A DNA stretch of 31,114 bases, from NCBI GenBank assembly GCA_017745115.1, contig JAGIAA010000034.1, positions 1 through 31,114 on the forward strand, given 5' to 3'. Shown here in pieces: positions 14,974-27,110 of this stretch (within the stretch, counting starts at the first letter, position 1; each line of letters begins with the position of its first letter). Below the pieces are notes generated by a model. The model saw nothing but the letters and a program-made list of their open reading frames with translations. It did no database searches and was not told the DNA's origin. The DNA is from Sphingobium sp. (GTDB taxonomy: Bacteria > Pseudomonadota > Alphaproteobacteria > Sphingomonadales > Sphingomonadaceae). The position numbers were made by a program, and so were the translations under genes.

Positions 14974-15060
14974 TCGTCGGTGTACCCACCCCCCAGAGGG
15001 CACCGGCGCCGTTAAGGTCGGCTCCCGTACACCCCCCAACCCGCAATGCGGGAGCCGACC
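14974..15060 (+). ncRNA. Putative GsrN-like EcfG-dependent small RNA with two C-rich loops
   Basis: No reading frame fits this stretch, yet it follows a perfect EcfG promoter by about 7 nt and ends in a strong hairpin. The 5' hairpin pairs 14976-14982 (GTCGGTG) with 15001-15007 (CACCGGC); its 18-nt loop holds CCCACCCCCCAGAG. The 3' hairpin has a perfect 12-bp stem, GGTCGGCTCCCG (15016-15027) with CGGGAGCCGACC (15049-15060), and a 21-nt loop with ACACCCCCCAACCC. The loop motif GTAC..ACCCCCCA thus occurs twice. GsrN of Caulobacter is an EcfG(SigT)-dependent sRNA with a C-rich 5' loop and a 3' terminator-like hairpin, so the layout and location agree. No U-tract follows the hairpin, so the 3' end is uncertain. 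Both the RNA and its function are inferred. Confidence 0.6.
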
Positions 15061-15109
15061 ATATCTCCGTCATCGTCACTTTCGGTCATTCGGCGGCCTC
15101 GCCGAATGG

Positions 15110-15134
15110 GGAACCGCGCGTGCACCGCGACGTT
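15110..15134 (+). promoter_or_regulatory. EcfG promoter (perfect) of the 15183-ku-ligD operon
   Basis: Plus-strand GGAAC (15110-15114), 16-nt spacer, CGTT (15131-15134). The predicted start near 15141 rules out the GTG at 15120 as start of the next gene and leaves about 42 nt of leader. Confidence 0.85.
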
Positions 15135-15182
15135 CTCTCTGCATCCGCCGGGGAGACCGGAAGCCAAATCGAGAGGCACGTC

Positions 15183-15755
15183 ATGATCGGTAGCACTATC
15201 GCAAAGTCGAATCCGCAGCTGGTTGAGGATCTCCAGCGCATGCCCGAAAAGGGGCTGCGCCTTGTTTCCGAGAACCTCCCGAAATTCGCCAATGCCGCGC
15301 GCGAGACCGGACGGTCGGTGAAAGCGTCGGTGAGCGATCTGGCGAGCACCGCCAGCGACAATCTTCAGCAAGTCCTGCCCAGCCGGGATTCAATCCGGAC
15401 CGCGGGCGCTGCCGTTGCATCGGCAGCGGCGCTCCAGGCAGCGGAGCGTGGCATTGTTCGTTTCGCAACGCGGCGGCCGCTTCTGGTGCTGCTGGGCGGT
15501 CTCGCGATTGTCGGCGGTATCGCGCTCGCGCGTCGCCAGCGGAAGCGTGCCGGCGCGGAAACCTCGGGCGACGAGGTCGGCGAAGGCAGCTATGAAGGGG
15601 CGCGCGACTATCGCGAGCGCACGGCGCAGTTCCTGAAGTCGGAAGGCAAGCAAGTGGCCGCACGTGCCCGGCAGGCCAAAAAGGCCATCGAAGGCGATGA
15701 GCGGGCGGAGCTGGAAGCGGCCGAGGCGGAAGGCCGCAGCCGCGCGCGCAGCTAA
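15183..15755 (+). CDS. Membrane-anchored stress protein of unknown function heading the NHEJ operon
   Basis: A 190-residue protein; ATG 15183 with a GAGAGG site. A helical, amphipathic N-terminal half with many A, S and N residues is followed by one membrane span (about 99-115, PLLVLLGGLAIVGGIALARR) and a basic stop-transfer. The C-terminal tail contains GSYEGARDYRERTAQFLKSE, then EGDERAELEAAEAEGRSRAR. This DYxxxTxxF...AEAEG pattern recurs in small alphaproteobacterial stress proteins, but I know no function for it. The gene is 10 nt upstream of ku and shares its EcfG promoter. A link between an inner-membrane protein and end joining is not obvious; co-expression under stress is the safe reading. 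Confidence 0.82.
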   Translation: MIGSTIAKSNPQLVEDLQRMPEKGLRLVSENLPKFANAARETGRSVKASVSDLASTASDNLQQVLPSRDSIRTAGAAVASAAALQAAERGIVRFATRRPLLVLLGGLAIVGGIALARRQRKRAGAETSGDEVGEGSYEGARDYRERTAQFLKSEGKQVAARARQAKKAIEGDERAELEAAEAEGRSRARS

Positions 15756-15765
15756 AGGAGGCTGA

Positions 15766-16674
15766 ATGGCCGCGCGGGCATATTGGCAGGGGCAGATTCG
15801 TCTGGCGCTCGTCTCGATCCCGGTCGAGGTCTACCCCGCCACCCGCTCCGGCACCTCGATCAGCTTTCACCAGATTCACGAGCCGAGCGGCAAGCGTATC
15901 CGGTACGAAAAAGTCGCGCCGGGCATCGGCCCGGTCGACCGTGACGAGATCGTGAAGGGTTACGAGCTGTCGAAGGGCAATTATGTCCTGCTCGACGAGG
16001 AAGAGATCGAGGCGGTCAAGATCGAGAGCCGCAAGACGCTCGACCTCGTCCAGTTCGTCGAGGCGAGCGAGATCGACGTTCTCTATTATGAGAAGCCCTA
16101 TTTCGTGGTGCCTGCCGACGACCTCGCCGAGGAAGCCTATGTGGTGCTGCGCGATGCGCTCCGGCAGACCAGGAAGGTGGGACTCGGCCAGCTTTCGGTG
16201 CGCGGGCGCGAGCAGTTGGTCTCGCTGAAGCCGTGCGGTCGTGGCTTAATCATGGAGGTCCTGCGCTACGCCGACGAGGTACAAAAGGCTCAGGGCTATT
16301 TTCGCGGCATCGGTGAAAAGGACCCCGATCCCGAACTGCTCGATCTTGCGGCGACCCTCATCGACAAGAAGACGGCGCCCTTCGAACCCGGCGAATATCA
16401 TGACCGCTATGTCGACGCGCTCCACAAGCTCATCGACAAGAAAGCCAAGGCGAAGGGCAAACGCATCCTGGAGGATGTCGAGGAGCCCACGCGGCCGAGC
16501 GGCGCCAATGTCATCGATCTCATGGCTGCCCTCAAGAAGTCGGTGACCACGGGCGGCGGAACTGCGACGACGGCCCGGAAGCCGGCGGCGGGCAGCAAGA
16601 CCAAGGCAGAGGGCAAGACCAAGGCTCCGGCAAAGCCAGCGAAAGCACCGGCCAAGCGCCGCAAGAGCGCCTGA
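15766..16674 (+). CDS. ku: Ku DNA end-binding protein
   Basis: A 302-residue bacterial Ku. ATG 15766 has an excellent AAAGGAGG site. The start AARAYWQGQIRLALVSIPVE and the following SFHQIHEPSGKRIRYEKVAP are the canonical N-terminus; the ring-forming core spans about 5-255, with GYELSKGNYVLLDEEEIEAV. The tail (about 256-302) is rich in Lys, Ala and Pro, as in Ku forms whose C-terminus binds DNA and aids end bridging. Ku forms a homodimeric ring on double-strand ends and recruits LigD. The ligD start follows after 1 nt, so the two are coupled. The operon has an EcfG promoter at 15110-15134. Confidence 0.97.
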   Translation: MAARAYWQGQIRLALVSIPVEVYPATRSGTSISFHQIHEPSGKRIRYEKVAPGIGPVDRDEIVKGYELSKGNYVLLDEEEIEAVKIESRKTLDLVQFVEASEIDVLYYEKPYFVVPADDLAEEAYVVLRDALRQTRKVGLGQLSVRGREQLVSLKPCGRGLIMEVLRYADEVQKAQGYFRGIGEKDPDPELLDLAATLIDKKTAPFEPGEYHDRYVDALHKLIDKKAKAKGKRILEDVEEPTRPSGANVIDLMAALKKSVTTGGGTATTARKPAAGSKTKAEGKTKAPAKPAKAPAKRRKSA

Positions 16675-16675
16675 G

Positions 16676-19201
16676 ATGGCGCGAAAGGGTGCTCTCGCCA
16701 CCTACAACGAGAAGCGCGATTTCGCGCGGACGCCTGAGCCCGCCGGGAAGGCCGAGAGCAGTCCGAGCGGCAATCTCTTCATCGTGCAGAAGCATGAGGC
16801 GACGCGGTTGCATTGGGACTTCCGGCTCGAACTGGACGGCGTGCTCAAAAGCTGGGCGGTGACGAAAGGACCGAGTCCCGATCCCGATGACAAGCGCCTG
16901 GCCGTGCGCACGGAGGATCATCCGCTGTCCTATGCCCAGTTCGAGGGGACCATTCCCAAGGGCGAATATGGCGGCGGCACGGTGATGCTGTGGGACAAGG
17001 GGACCTGGGCACCGATCGAGGGCAAGAGCGCGAAGGACCTTGAAAAGGGCCATCTCCATTTCCGGCTCGATGGCGAGCGGATGAAGGGCGAGTGGCTGCT
17101 CATCCGTCTGCGGCCTCGTCCCGGCGAGGGCAAGCGTGAGAACTGGCTGCTGCGCAAGATCGACGACGCCCACGCCGGCGTCGGTGATACGCTTGTCGAA
17201 ACGGCGCTGACCAGCGTTCTCACGGGTAGGACCATGGCCGAGATCGCGTCCGACAAGCGCGGCACGCAATCGCTTTCCGGAAAGAAGGGCGCTGATTTCG
17301 TCGCCGTCATGGAAAAAGCCGCGCGGCATAATGCCCGTGCCGCCAAGCCCACGTCCCGGACCAAAGCTAAGACGGCTGCTCCACCGCGCTTCGAGACACC
17401 GCAGCTGGCGACCCTGGTCGACCATGTGCCGGCGGGGAACGGCTGGATGCACGAGATCAAGTTCGACGGCTATCGCGCGCTCGCTGCGGTCTCGGGCAAG
17501 GACGTCGCCATCTACACGCGCTCCGGGCTCGACTGGACCGATAAATTCAACCCACTTATCAAAGAGTTGAGAGGTCTGGATCTCCCCTCCTGTCTCATCG
17601 ACGGTGAGATCGTCGCCTACGGCAAGGACGGCAACCCGGACTTTTCCGCCCTCCAAGGGGTATTAAAACGGGGTCATGGCTCCCAGAAGCCATTGGATTT
17701 GCTGGCCTTTCATGCCTTCGACTTGTTGAGGCTCAATGGCGAAGATCTGAAACCCCTCCCCAACATCGAACGCAAGGAACGCCTCGAAGCCCTTCTCGCT
17801 AATGCTGCGCCCCCCATCCACGTCGCCGACCACGTCATCGGCGCCGGCGAGAAGCTGTTCGCGGCGATGTGCAGCGCCGGACAGGAGGGCATCATCTCGA
17901 AGCGCATCGATGCGCCCTATCGCGGCGAACGGACGCGCAACTGGGTGAAGGTCAAGTGCACGCTGCGCCAGGAATTCGTGATCCTCGGCTGGAGCAAGAG
18001 CAACACCAAGATCCGGCCATTCCGCTCGCTGCTGCTCGGCCAGCGCGAGAGCGGAAAGATGGTGTACAAGGGCAAGGTGGGCACCGGCTTCGACACGGAC
18101 ACGCTCGGCATGATGGCCCGCAAGATGGCGCCGCTCGCCCGGGACAAGCCCCCGGCGGAGGTGCCGCGTACCGAGGCGCGGGGGGCGCAATGGCTCGAGC
18201 CGCAGCTGGTCGCGGAAATCGCCTTTGCCGAGTTCACGGCCGATGGTCATGTTCGCCATGGCAGTTTCATTGGCCTGCGCGAGGACAAGGAGGCGACGTC
18301 CGTGACACCGGAAAAGGCAGAGGCGGCGCCCCAGTCACAGGATGATGCAATCGCGATCACCCATCCGGATCGCGTCATCTTCGAGGGCGGGCATACCAAG
18401 GGCGAGCTGGCGGACTATTACCGCGCGGTCGGAGGGCTCATGCTGCCTTTCGCTGCAAACCGCCCCGTCAGCCTCGTCCGCTGCCCGCAAGGACGAGCGA
18501 AGCGGTGCTTCTTCCAGAAGCATGATAGCGGCACATTCGGTGGTCACGTGCATCATGTGCCGATTGTCGAAAAGGACGGCGGGGCGGAGGACTATCTCTA
18601 CATCTCGGATACGGACGGCATCCTCTCCTGCGTGCAAATGGGCACGATCGAGTTCCATGGCTGGGGAGCCAAAGTCGAGGATGTGGAGCGGCCGGACCGC
18701 ATGATATTCGACCTGGATCCGGATGAGGGCCTCGATTTCGACGACGTCAAACAGGGCGCGCGCGATATCCGAAAGCGGCTTGCCGATCTTGGTCTCGTGA
18801 CCTTCGCAATGCTGTCGGGCGGCAAGGGCATCCATGTCGTCGCGCCGCTGACGCCCGGTCATGACTGGGAGACGCACAAGGACTTTTCCAAGCGTTTCGC
18901 CGAGGCGCTGAGCATCGCGGAGCCGGATCGCTACGTGGCGAACATGAGCAAGGCCAAGCGCAAAGGCCGCATCTTCATCGACTATTTGCGCAACCAGCGC
19001 GGCAGCACAGCGGTGCTGCCCTATTCGGCGCGCGCGCGAGCCGGTGCGCCGGTGGCCGTTCCCATTGCATGGGATGAGCTTGACGACATGCAGAATGCCC
19101 ATCCGTGGTCGATTGCCGATGCCGAGATGTTGCTTGCCCGCTCGCGTGACAAAGGTCTGCGCGGCTGGGGCTTTGCCGCGCAAGCCTTGCCGACGGCCTG
19201 A
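16676..19201 (+). CDS. ligD: ATP-dependent DNA ligase D (phosphoesterase-ligase-polymerase)
   Basis: An 841-residue three-domain end-joining enzyme. The order is 3'-phosphoesterase (about 30-190; FIVQKHEATRLHWDFRLELD, with TIPKGEYGGG), ATP ligase (about 235-535; adenylated lysine K262 in EIKFDGYRAL and the OB-fold to about 535), then primase-like polymerase (about 555-835; metal ligands D679 and D681 in FDLDPDEG, and SGGKGIHV at 714-721). This is the full LigD set, enough with Ku to trim, fill and seal blunt or damaged ends. The ATG at 16676 is 1 nt after the ku stop, with a weak ribosome site, so translation is coupled to ku. The SDR gene follows but has its own promoter. Confidence 0.97.
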   Translation: MARKGALATYNEKRDFARTPEPAGKAESSPSGNLFIVQKHEATRLHWDFRLELDGVLKSWAVTKGPSPDPDDKRLAVRTEDHPLSYAQFEGTIPKGEYGGGTVMLWDKGTWAPIEGKSAKDLEKGHLHFRLDGERMKGEWLLIRLRPRPGEGKRENWLLRKIDDAHAGVGDTLVETALTSVLTGRTMAEIASDKRGTQSLSGKKGADFVAVMEKAARHNARAAKPTSRTKAKTAAPPRFETPQLATLVDHVPAGNGWMHEIKFDGYRALAAVSGKDVAIYTRSGLDWTDKFNPLIKELRGLDLPSCLIDGEIVAYGKDGNPDFSALQGVLKRGHGSQKPLDLLAFHAFDLLRLNGEDLKPLPNIERKERLEALLANAAPPIHVADHVIGAGEKLFAAMCSAGQEGIISKRIDAPYRGERTRNWVKVKCTLRQEFVILGWSKSNTKIRPFRSLLLGQRESGKMVYKGKVGTGFDTDTLGMMARKMAPLARDKPPAEVPRTEARGAQWLEPQLVAEIAFAEFTADGHVRHGSFIGLREDKEATSVTPEKAEAAPQSQDDAIAITHPDRVIFEGGHTKGELADYYRAVGGLMLPFAANRPVSLVRCPQGRAKRCFFQKHDSGTFGGHVHHVPIVEKDGGAEDYLYISDTDGILSCVQMGTIEFHGWGAKVEDVERPDRMIFDLDPDEGLDFDDVKQGARDIRKRLADLGLVTFAMLSGGKGIHVVAPLTPGHDWETHKDFSKRFAEALSIAEPDRYVANMSKAKRKGRIFIDYLRNQRGSTAVLPYSARARAGAPVAVPIAWDELDDMQNAHPWSIADAEMLLARSRDKGLRGWGFAAQALPTA

Positions 19202-19207
19202 AGCGAC

Positions 19208-19232
19208 GGAACTGCTCACGCAACCGGCCGTT
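19208..19232 (+). promoter_or_regulatory. EcfG promoter (perfect) of the SDR gene
   Basis: Plus-strand GGAAC (19208-19212), 16-nt spacer, CGTT (19229-19232), within the 53-nt gap after ligD. The predicted start near 19239 gives a very short leader holding the GGAAGG site. The reverse strand shows a near-match too (GGAAC-N16-AGTT), again almost a palindrome. Confidence 0.75.
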
Positions 19233-19254
19233 CCGTTCATGGAAGGAAAAAGCC

Positions 19255-20106
19255 ATGAGCGATGCCATCGAAATGATCCACGAGGACGCGCTGCCGGGGC
19301 ATGAGAGCGAGCTGGAGCCCAAGCCCGACTGGCAGCCGCGTTATCCGGGCTCCGGCCGCCTTGCGGGAAAAGTCGCTCTCATCACGGGCGCAGACAGTGG
19401 CATCGGGCGCGCTGTGGCGGCGCTCTTCGCTCGTGAAGGGGCAGACATCGCTATTGCCTATCTCTGCGAGCATGATGATGCCGCCAAGACCGCCGACATC
19501 GTTCGCGCCGAGGGGCGCAAAGCAATCACGATTGCGGCAGATCTGGGTGAGAAGAGTGCCTGCGATAATATCGTGCGCCAGACGGTCGACGCCTTCGGCC
19601 GCATCGACATCCTTGTGAACAATGCCGGCGAACAGCATCCGGACAAGGACATTCGCGATATCACCGAAGAGCAGCTTCGCCGTACATTTCAGACGAATAT
19701 TTTCGCGATGTTCTTCCTGACGCAGGCAGCCCTGCCTCACCTTGGCAAGGGCGCTGCCATCATCAACTGCACTTCGGTCACCATGTATCAAGGCTCTAAA
19801 GAGCTCCTCGACTATTCCAGCACCAAAGGGGCGATCACCGCATTCACGCGCTCCCTCAGTGAGAACCTCATCGAGCAGGGAATTCGGGTGAATGGCGTCG
19901 CGCCGGGGCCGATCTGGACGCCGCTCAACCCGTCAGGCGGCGCTAGCAAGGAGAAGCTGGCACATTTCGGCGAGAGCACGCCGATGGGCCGTCCGGGACA
20001 ACCCAACGAAGTAGCGCCCAGCTTCCTGTTCCTCGCCTGTGACGACTCGAGCTATATGAGCGGACAGGTGCTCCACCCAAATGGCGGGACGATCGTCGGC
20101 AGCTAA
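19255..20106 (+). CDS. SDR-family NAD(P)-dependent oxidoreductase (YghA / general stress protein 39 type)
   Basis: A 283-residue short-chain dehydrogenase. The cofactor loop is TGADSGIG (44-51), NNAG is at 122-125, and the catalytic set is S174, Y187 and K191 (YSSTK). The N-terminal extension of about 35 residues (PKPDWQPRYPGSGRLAGKVA) and the segment GEQHPDKDIRDITEEQLRRT place it in the subgroup of stress-induced dehydrogenases that includes YghA and Bacillus GSP39. Substrates for this subgroup are mostly unknown; sugars or aldehydes have been suggested. It starts at ATG 19255 with GGAAGG, has its own EcfG promoter, and may also receive read-through from ligD. It converges with the kinase gene at 20115. 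Confidence 0.93.
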   Translation: MSDAIEMIHEDALPGHESELEPKPDWQPRYPGSGRLAGKVALITGADSGIGRAVAALFAREGADIAIAYLCEHDDAAKTADIVRAEGRKAITIAADLGEKSACDNIVRQTVDAFGRIDILVNNAGEQHPDKDIRDITEEQLRRTFQTNIFAMFFLTQAALPHLGKGAAIINCTSVTMYQGSKELLDYSSTKGAITAFTRSLSENLIEQGIRVNGVAPGPIWTPLNPSGGASKEKLAHFGESTPMGRPGQPNEVAPSFLFLACDDSSYMSGQVLHPNGGTIVGS

Positions 20107-20114
20107 AGGGTTGA

Positions 20115-22129
20115 TCAGCGCAAGATGCGCGTAAGGGCTCGCGTCGACACCGGCTTTTGCAGCACATCGACACCGCCGCCGTTCATGTCGAACTGCTCGT
20201 CCATATAGCCGGTCATCAACGCGACACGGATGTCCGGGCGAAGTTCGCGCACTTTCTCTATGGTGCGCAGACCGTTGAAATGCGGCATCGCATAGTCGGT
20301 GAGCATGAGGTCGAAGTTTCCGTCTTCGACGGCAACAATGTCGAGGGCTTCCAGGCCGCCCGTGGCCTCGACCACTGTCAGACCGAGATCGCGAAGCTGT
20401 GCCGCAAGGACGGTGCGAACCATCTCGTCGTCGTCGACCAGCAGGATCGACCGCACGGAAGGCGGCGCGTCCTCTTCTTGAGGCGTTCGTTGATCCGTGA
20501 CAGCCTCATGGTCGGCGGACGGCAGTAACAACTCGACGATTGTCCCCCGGCCTTCCTCGCTCTCGATGAAGAGTTTTCCGCCGGATTGCTGCACGAAGCT
20601 CATGACCATCGAGAGACCGAGACCCGTGCCTTTGCCGACCTCCTTCGTGGTGAAGAAGGGCTCGGTGATGCGCTCGATGATGGCGGTCGGAATGCCGCTG
20701 CCTGGGTCTTTGATTGTAATGCAGAGATATGGGCCGTCGGCCAATTTGGCTCGCGCCAGCCGCTCGCTATCGGCTTCTGAAATTGCCACTTCAATGATGC
20801 CGCCGTCGGGCATCGCGTCGCGCGCATTGATGATGATGTTGAGCAGCGCGAGTTCGAGTTGCACGCGGTCGACGAAGAAGTTCCGGCCCAGCTGTGGGCA
20901 GGTCCAGTCGATCGTGACCGTGCCGCCGAGCGTCTGTTCCAGCAGACCTGCCAGCGCTTCGCAGATGGCAGAGGGCGCGATGCTGACCGGTGTCAGATCC
21001 TGCTTGCGTGCAAACGCCATCATTCGGCGGATGAGATCCGCGCCCTTATTGGCCGCGAGCCGCATCTGCTCGACGATCGCCTGTTCGTTGGGACCGAAGC
21101 TGATGCGTCGTTCCAGGACGTCCAGCCCGCCCAGGACTGCGGCCAGCAGGTTGTTGAAGTCGTGGGCGACGCCGCCGGTCAGTTTACCGATGGCGTCCAT
21201 CTTGCCGGCCTGCAGCAGTTGCGCTTCCAACTGCTTGCGGTCGGTGACATCGATCAAGGTCCCGGCCCAGCGGGAGCGGTTCTTCGTCGCCTGGACGAGA
21301 ACGATCTGTTCGTTGAAGTGATGAATCGTGCCGTCACTTTCGCGCCAGCGATATTCGCGCGAGAGCTTTTGATTGGGCGAGGGAGACGAGGGGACCTTGA
21401 GCGTTGCGGCATCATCCACGTGGATGCGCTCCTCCCAGTTTCCGCTGCCATCCTCGATGAGCGCTGCATCATCGCCGATAATTCTTGCGAGATTGCCGCC
21501 GACGAAACGCCGCACGAGCTGGCCTGAATCCTCCGCGCTCGCCTCGAACAACGCGAGTGGCAGGGCGTCCAGCATGTTGGCGAGGCGTGCCCGGCTTTCG
21601 TGAAGCTCCGCCTCCAACCGTAGCCGGTCGAGCTCGGCCGTGAACCGGGCTTCCCGGGATTCCTGTTCCGCCCGGTTGGTTGCCTCGATCTGGGTCCGCA
21701 TCTGATAGAGGTCGACGAAGACGCTGACTTTGGACTTGAGCACGATCGGATCGACCGGCTTGAACACATAGTCGACCGCGCCCATCGAATAGCCGCGCAT
21801 CAGATGATCTGTTTCCTTGTTGATGGCGGAGAGGAAAATAATGGGAATACGGGCCGTCTGCTCGCGCTGACGAATAAGGCCGGCAACCTCATAGCCGTCC
21901 ATGCCGGGCATGTAGACGTCGAGCAAAATGACGGCATAGTCGCCGTTCAGCAGCTCCCGCAGCGCGCCCCTCCCCGAGGTCGTCGTGACGATCTCGGCGA
22001 TGTCGCGCAACGCGTGAGATAGTGCGAGCAGGTTGCGCTCGTCATCGTCGACGATCAGAATCCTGGCGTTGGATTGCGCCGCCGAAGACGTCCGGCCGAG
22101 CGGTTCCTCGGCCAGCACCTGCCTGTCCA

Positions 22130-22130
<1 letters not shown>
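20115..22130 (-). CDS. Hybrid histidine kinase (REC-PAS-HisKA-HATPase-REC)
   Basis: A soluble kinase of 671 residues from ATG 22130; a GTG at 22133 is equally placed. Order: receiver 1 (about 18-140, phosphoacceptor D71 in ILLDVYMPGMDG), a short coiled coil (about 140-190), a PAS-like domain (about 195-310), HisKA with H323 in GGVAHDFNNLLAA, HATPase (about 425-535, GKGTGLGLSMVMSF), and receiver 2 (about 555-670, D612 in LMLTDYAMPHF). The N-terminal receiver suggests it takes phosphate or a signal from another kinase. Its start overlaps the stop of the poly-HAMP kinase (TGATG), so both are made together from the EcfG promoter at 25866-25890, and a phosphorelay between them is plausible. It has no DNA-binding output domain. 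Confidence 0.93.
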
Positions 22131-25828
<3,698 letters not shown>

Positions 25829-25865
25829 TTCCGCACCCCCAGAGAGCCACACATCCCCGTTGGCA

Positions 25866-25890
25866 AACGTATTGAAGGCCAATTGGTTCC
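25866..25890 (-). promoter_or_regulatory. EcfG promoter (perfect) of the hybrid-kinase operon
   Basis: Minus-strand GGAAC (25890-25886), 16-nt spacer, CGTT (25869-25866). The predicted start near 25859 leaves a leader of about 31 nt before ATG 25828, carrying a G-run just upstream of the ATG. Confidence 0.85.
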
Positions 25891-25982
25891 ATTGGGCGGC
25901 GAGAATTTATCCGCCCCAATAACAATTGGAGAATCCAGGCAGATTTTGCCTCGCTCTGCCGCGGTTCATGCGACTGGAGATC

Positions 25983-26007
25983 GGAACCTTTGGTGCGGCA
26001 GGTCGTT
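25983..26007 (+). promoter_or_regulatory. EcfG promoter (perfect) of the DUF4142 lipoprotein gene
   Basis: Plus-strand GGAAC (25983-25987), 16-nt spacer, CGTT (26004-26007). It stands back to back with the kinase promoter, 92 nt apart. The ATG at 26062 follows a leader of about 48 nt with GGAGAT. Confidence 0.85.
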
Positions 26008-26061
26008 GTCTGTGCCAGCCGCGCGCCACCAGAATGCACGCCCCTTCGTTGGAGATACGAA

Positions 26062-26655
26062 ATGAATCCTGCCTGGAGACATGTTGCCGTCCTGTCCGTT
26101 TTCGCTCTCGCAGCTTGCGGGCAGAAGACGCAGAACAGCGCGGAGAACGCCGTCAACGCCACGGAGAATGCATTCTCCAACGCGGCCAACGCGACCGGCA
26201 ACGTCATTGACAATGCCAGCCTTGCCCTCACGCCCACGCCTACGCCGCAGGAATTCATCGACAAGGCCGCGAAGAGCGATGCGTTCGAGGTGGCTGCGGG
26301 CCAGCTGGCCAAGGCCAACGGCAGTTCGGCGGGGGTCAAGGAGTTCGGTCAGATGATGATCGACGCGCATACCAAGTCGACCGCCGACCTCAAAAAGGCT
26401 GCTGGGACGCTCAAGCCCGATCCGGTGCTGACCAGCGATCAGAAGGATAAGCTGTCGGACCTGGGCAAACTCAAGGGCGCGGATTTCGACAAGGCCTATA
26501 TCGATGGTCAAATCGACGCGCACGAAGACGCGCTCTCGCTCATGAAGAAATATGCGGCCGACGGCACGGACGCTTCGCTCAAGACGGCTGCGGGAACGAT
26601 GGTGCCCGTCGTGCAGACGCATCTCGACCATGCGAAGGAATTGAAGGGCGAATAA
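26062..26655 (+). CDS. DUF4142-domain lipoprotein
   Basis: A 197-residue lipoprotein. ATG 26062 has a GGAGAT site; the frame is open from 25990, but that is promoter. The signal peptide ends in LSVFALAACG, a lipobox with Cys at about residue 19. A low-complexity stretch of NA/EN repeats (about 20-55) precedes a DUF4142 four-helix domain (about 63-196), which has FIDKAAKSDAFEVAAGQLAK, then FGQMMIDAHTKST and DAHEDALSLMKKYA. DUF4142 is a ferritin-like bundle of unknown activity, common in envelope stress proteins. It is expected in the periplasm on a membrane. It has a perfect EcfG promoter and converges with dut, 2 nt between the stops. Confidence 0.93.
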   Translation: MNPAWRHVAVLSVFALAACGQKTQNSAENAVNATENAFSNAANATGNVIDNASLALTPTPTPQEFIDKAAKSDAFEVAAGQLAKANGSSAGVKEFGQMMIDAHTKSTADLKKAAGTLKPDPVLTSDQKDKLSDLGKLKGADFDKAYIDGQIDAHEDALSLMKKYAADGTDASLKTAAGTMVPVVQTHLDHAKELKGE

Positions 26656-26657
26656 GG

Positions 26658-27110
26658 CTATCTGAAGCCGGTGGACCCGAAGCCGCCGGCGCCCCTTATG
26701 GTCTCGTCCAGTTCGGCCACCTCTGTCATGAGTCCGATCTGGACCGGCGCAACCACGAGCTGGGCGATGCGGTCGCCGCGCCGGATTTCGAACGGCTCCG
26801 AGCCCAGGTTGATCATGATGCACTTCAGTTCGCCGCGATAATCGCTGTCGATGGTGCCGGGCGTGTTGGGCAGGGTGATGCCGTGCTTCAGCGCAAGGCC
26901 GGAACGTGGGCGAACCTGGATTTCGAAGCCCTCGGGAATGGCGAGCGCGAGGCCCGTGGCGACGGCATGGCGTGCCATGGGGGCGAGAGTCACATCTTCG
27001 GCTGAGACCACGTCCATGCCGGCTGCGCCATGAGTGGCATAAGTCGGAAGTGGCAATCCCTCGCCATGGGGCAGGCGTTTCACTTCGATATCAACGGCCG
27101 GCAAGGGCAT
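26658..27110 (-). CDS. dut: dUTP diphosphatase
   Basis: A 150-residue trimeric dUTPase, which hydrolyses dUTP to dUMP and pyrophosphate and keeps uracil out of DNA. All five motifs are visible: HGAAGMDV (27-34), PRSGLA (68-73), [14 protein letters not shown] (82-95, catalytic D88 and Y91), RGDRIAQLV (111-119), and the C-terminal [10 protein letters not shown]. The start at 27110 overlaps the coaBC end by 20 nt. coaBC-dut coupling is common in sphingomonads and other alphaproteobacteria. Confidence 0.97.
   Translation of the reverse strand: MPLPAVDIEVKRLPHGEGLPLPTYATHGAAGMDVVSAEDVTLAPMARHAVATGLALAIPEGFEIQVRPRSGLALKHGITLPNTPGTIDSDYRGELKCIMINLGSEPFEIRRGDRIAQLVVAPVQIGLMTEVAELDETIRGAGGFGSTGFR

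Noticed and set aside
15120..15182. In-frame GTG at 15120 as the start of the protein before ku.
   Set aside because: It lies within the EcfG promoter, upstream of the predicted transcription start; ATG 15183 has a ribosome site.
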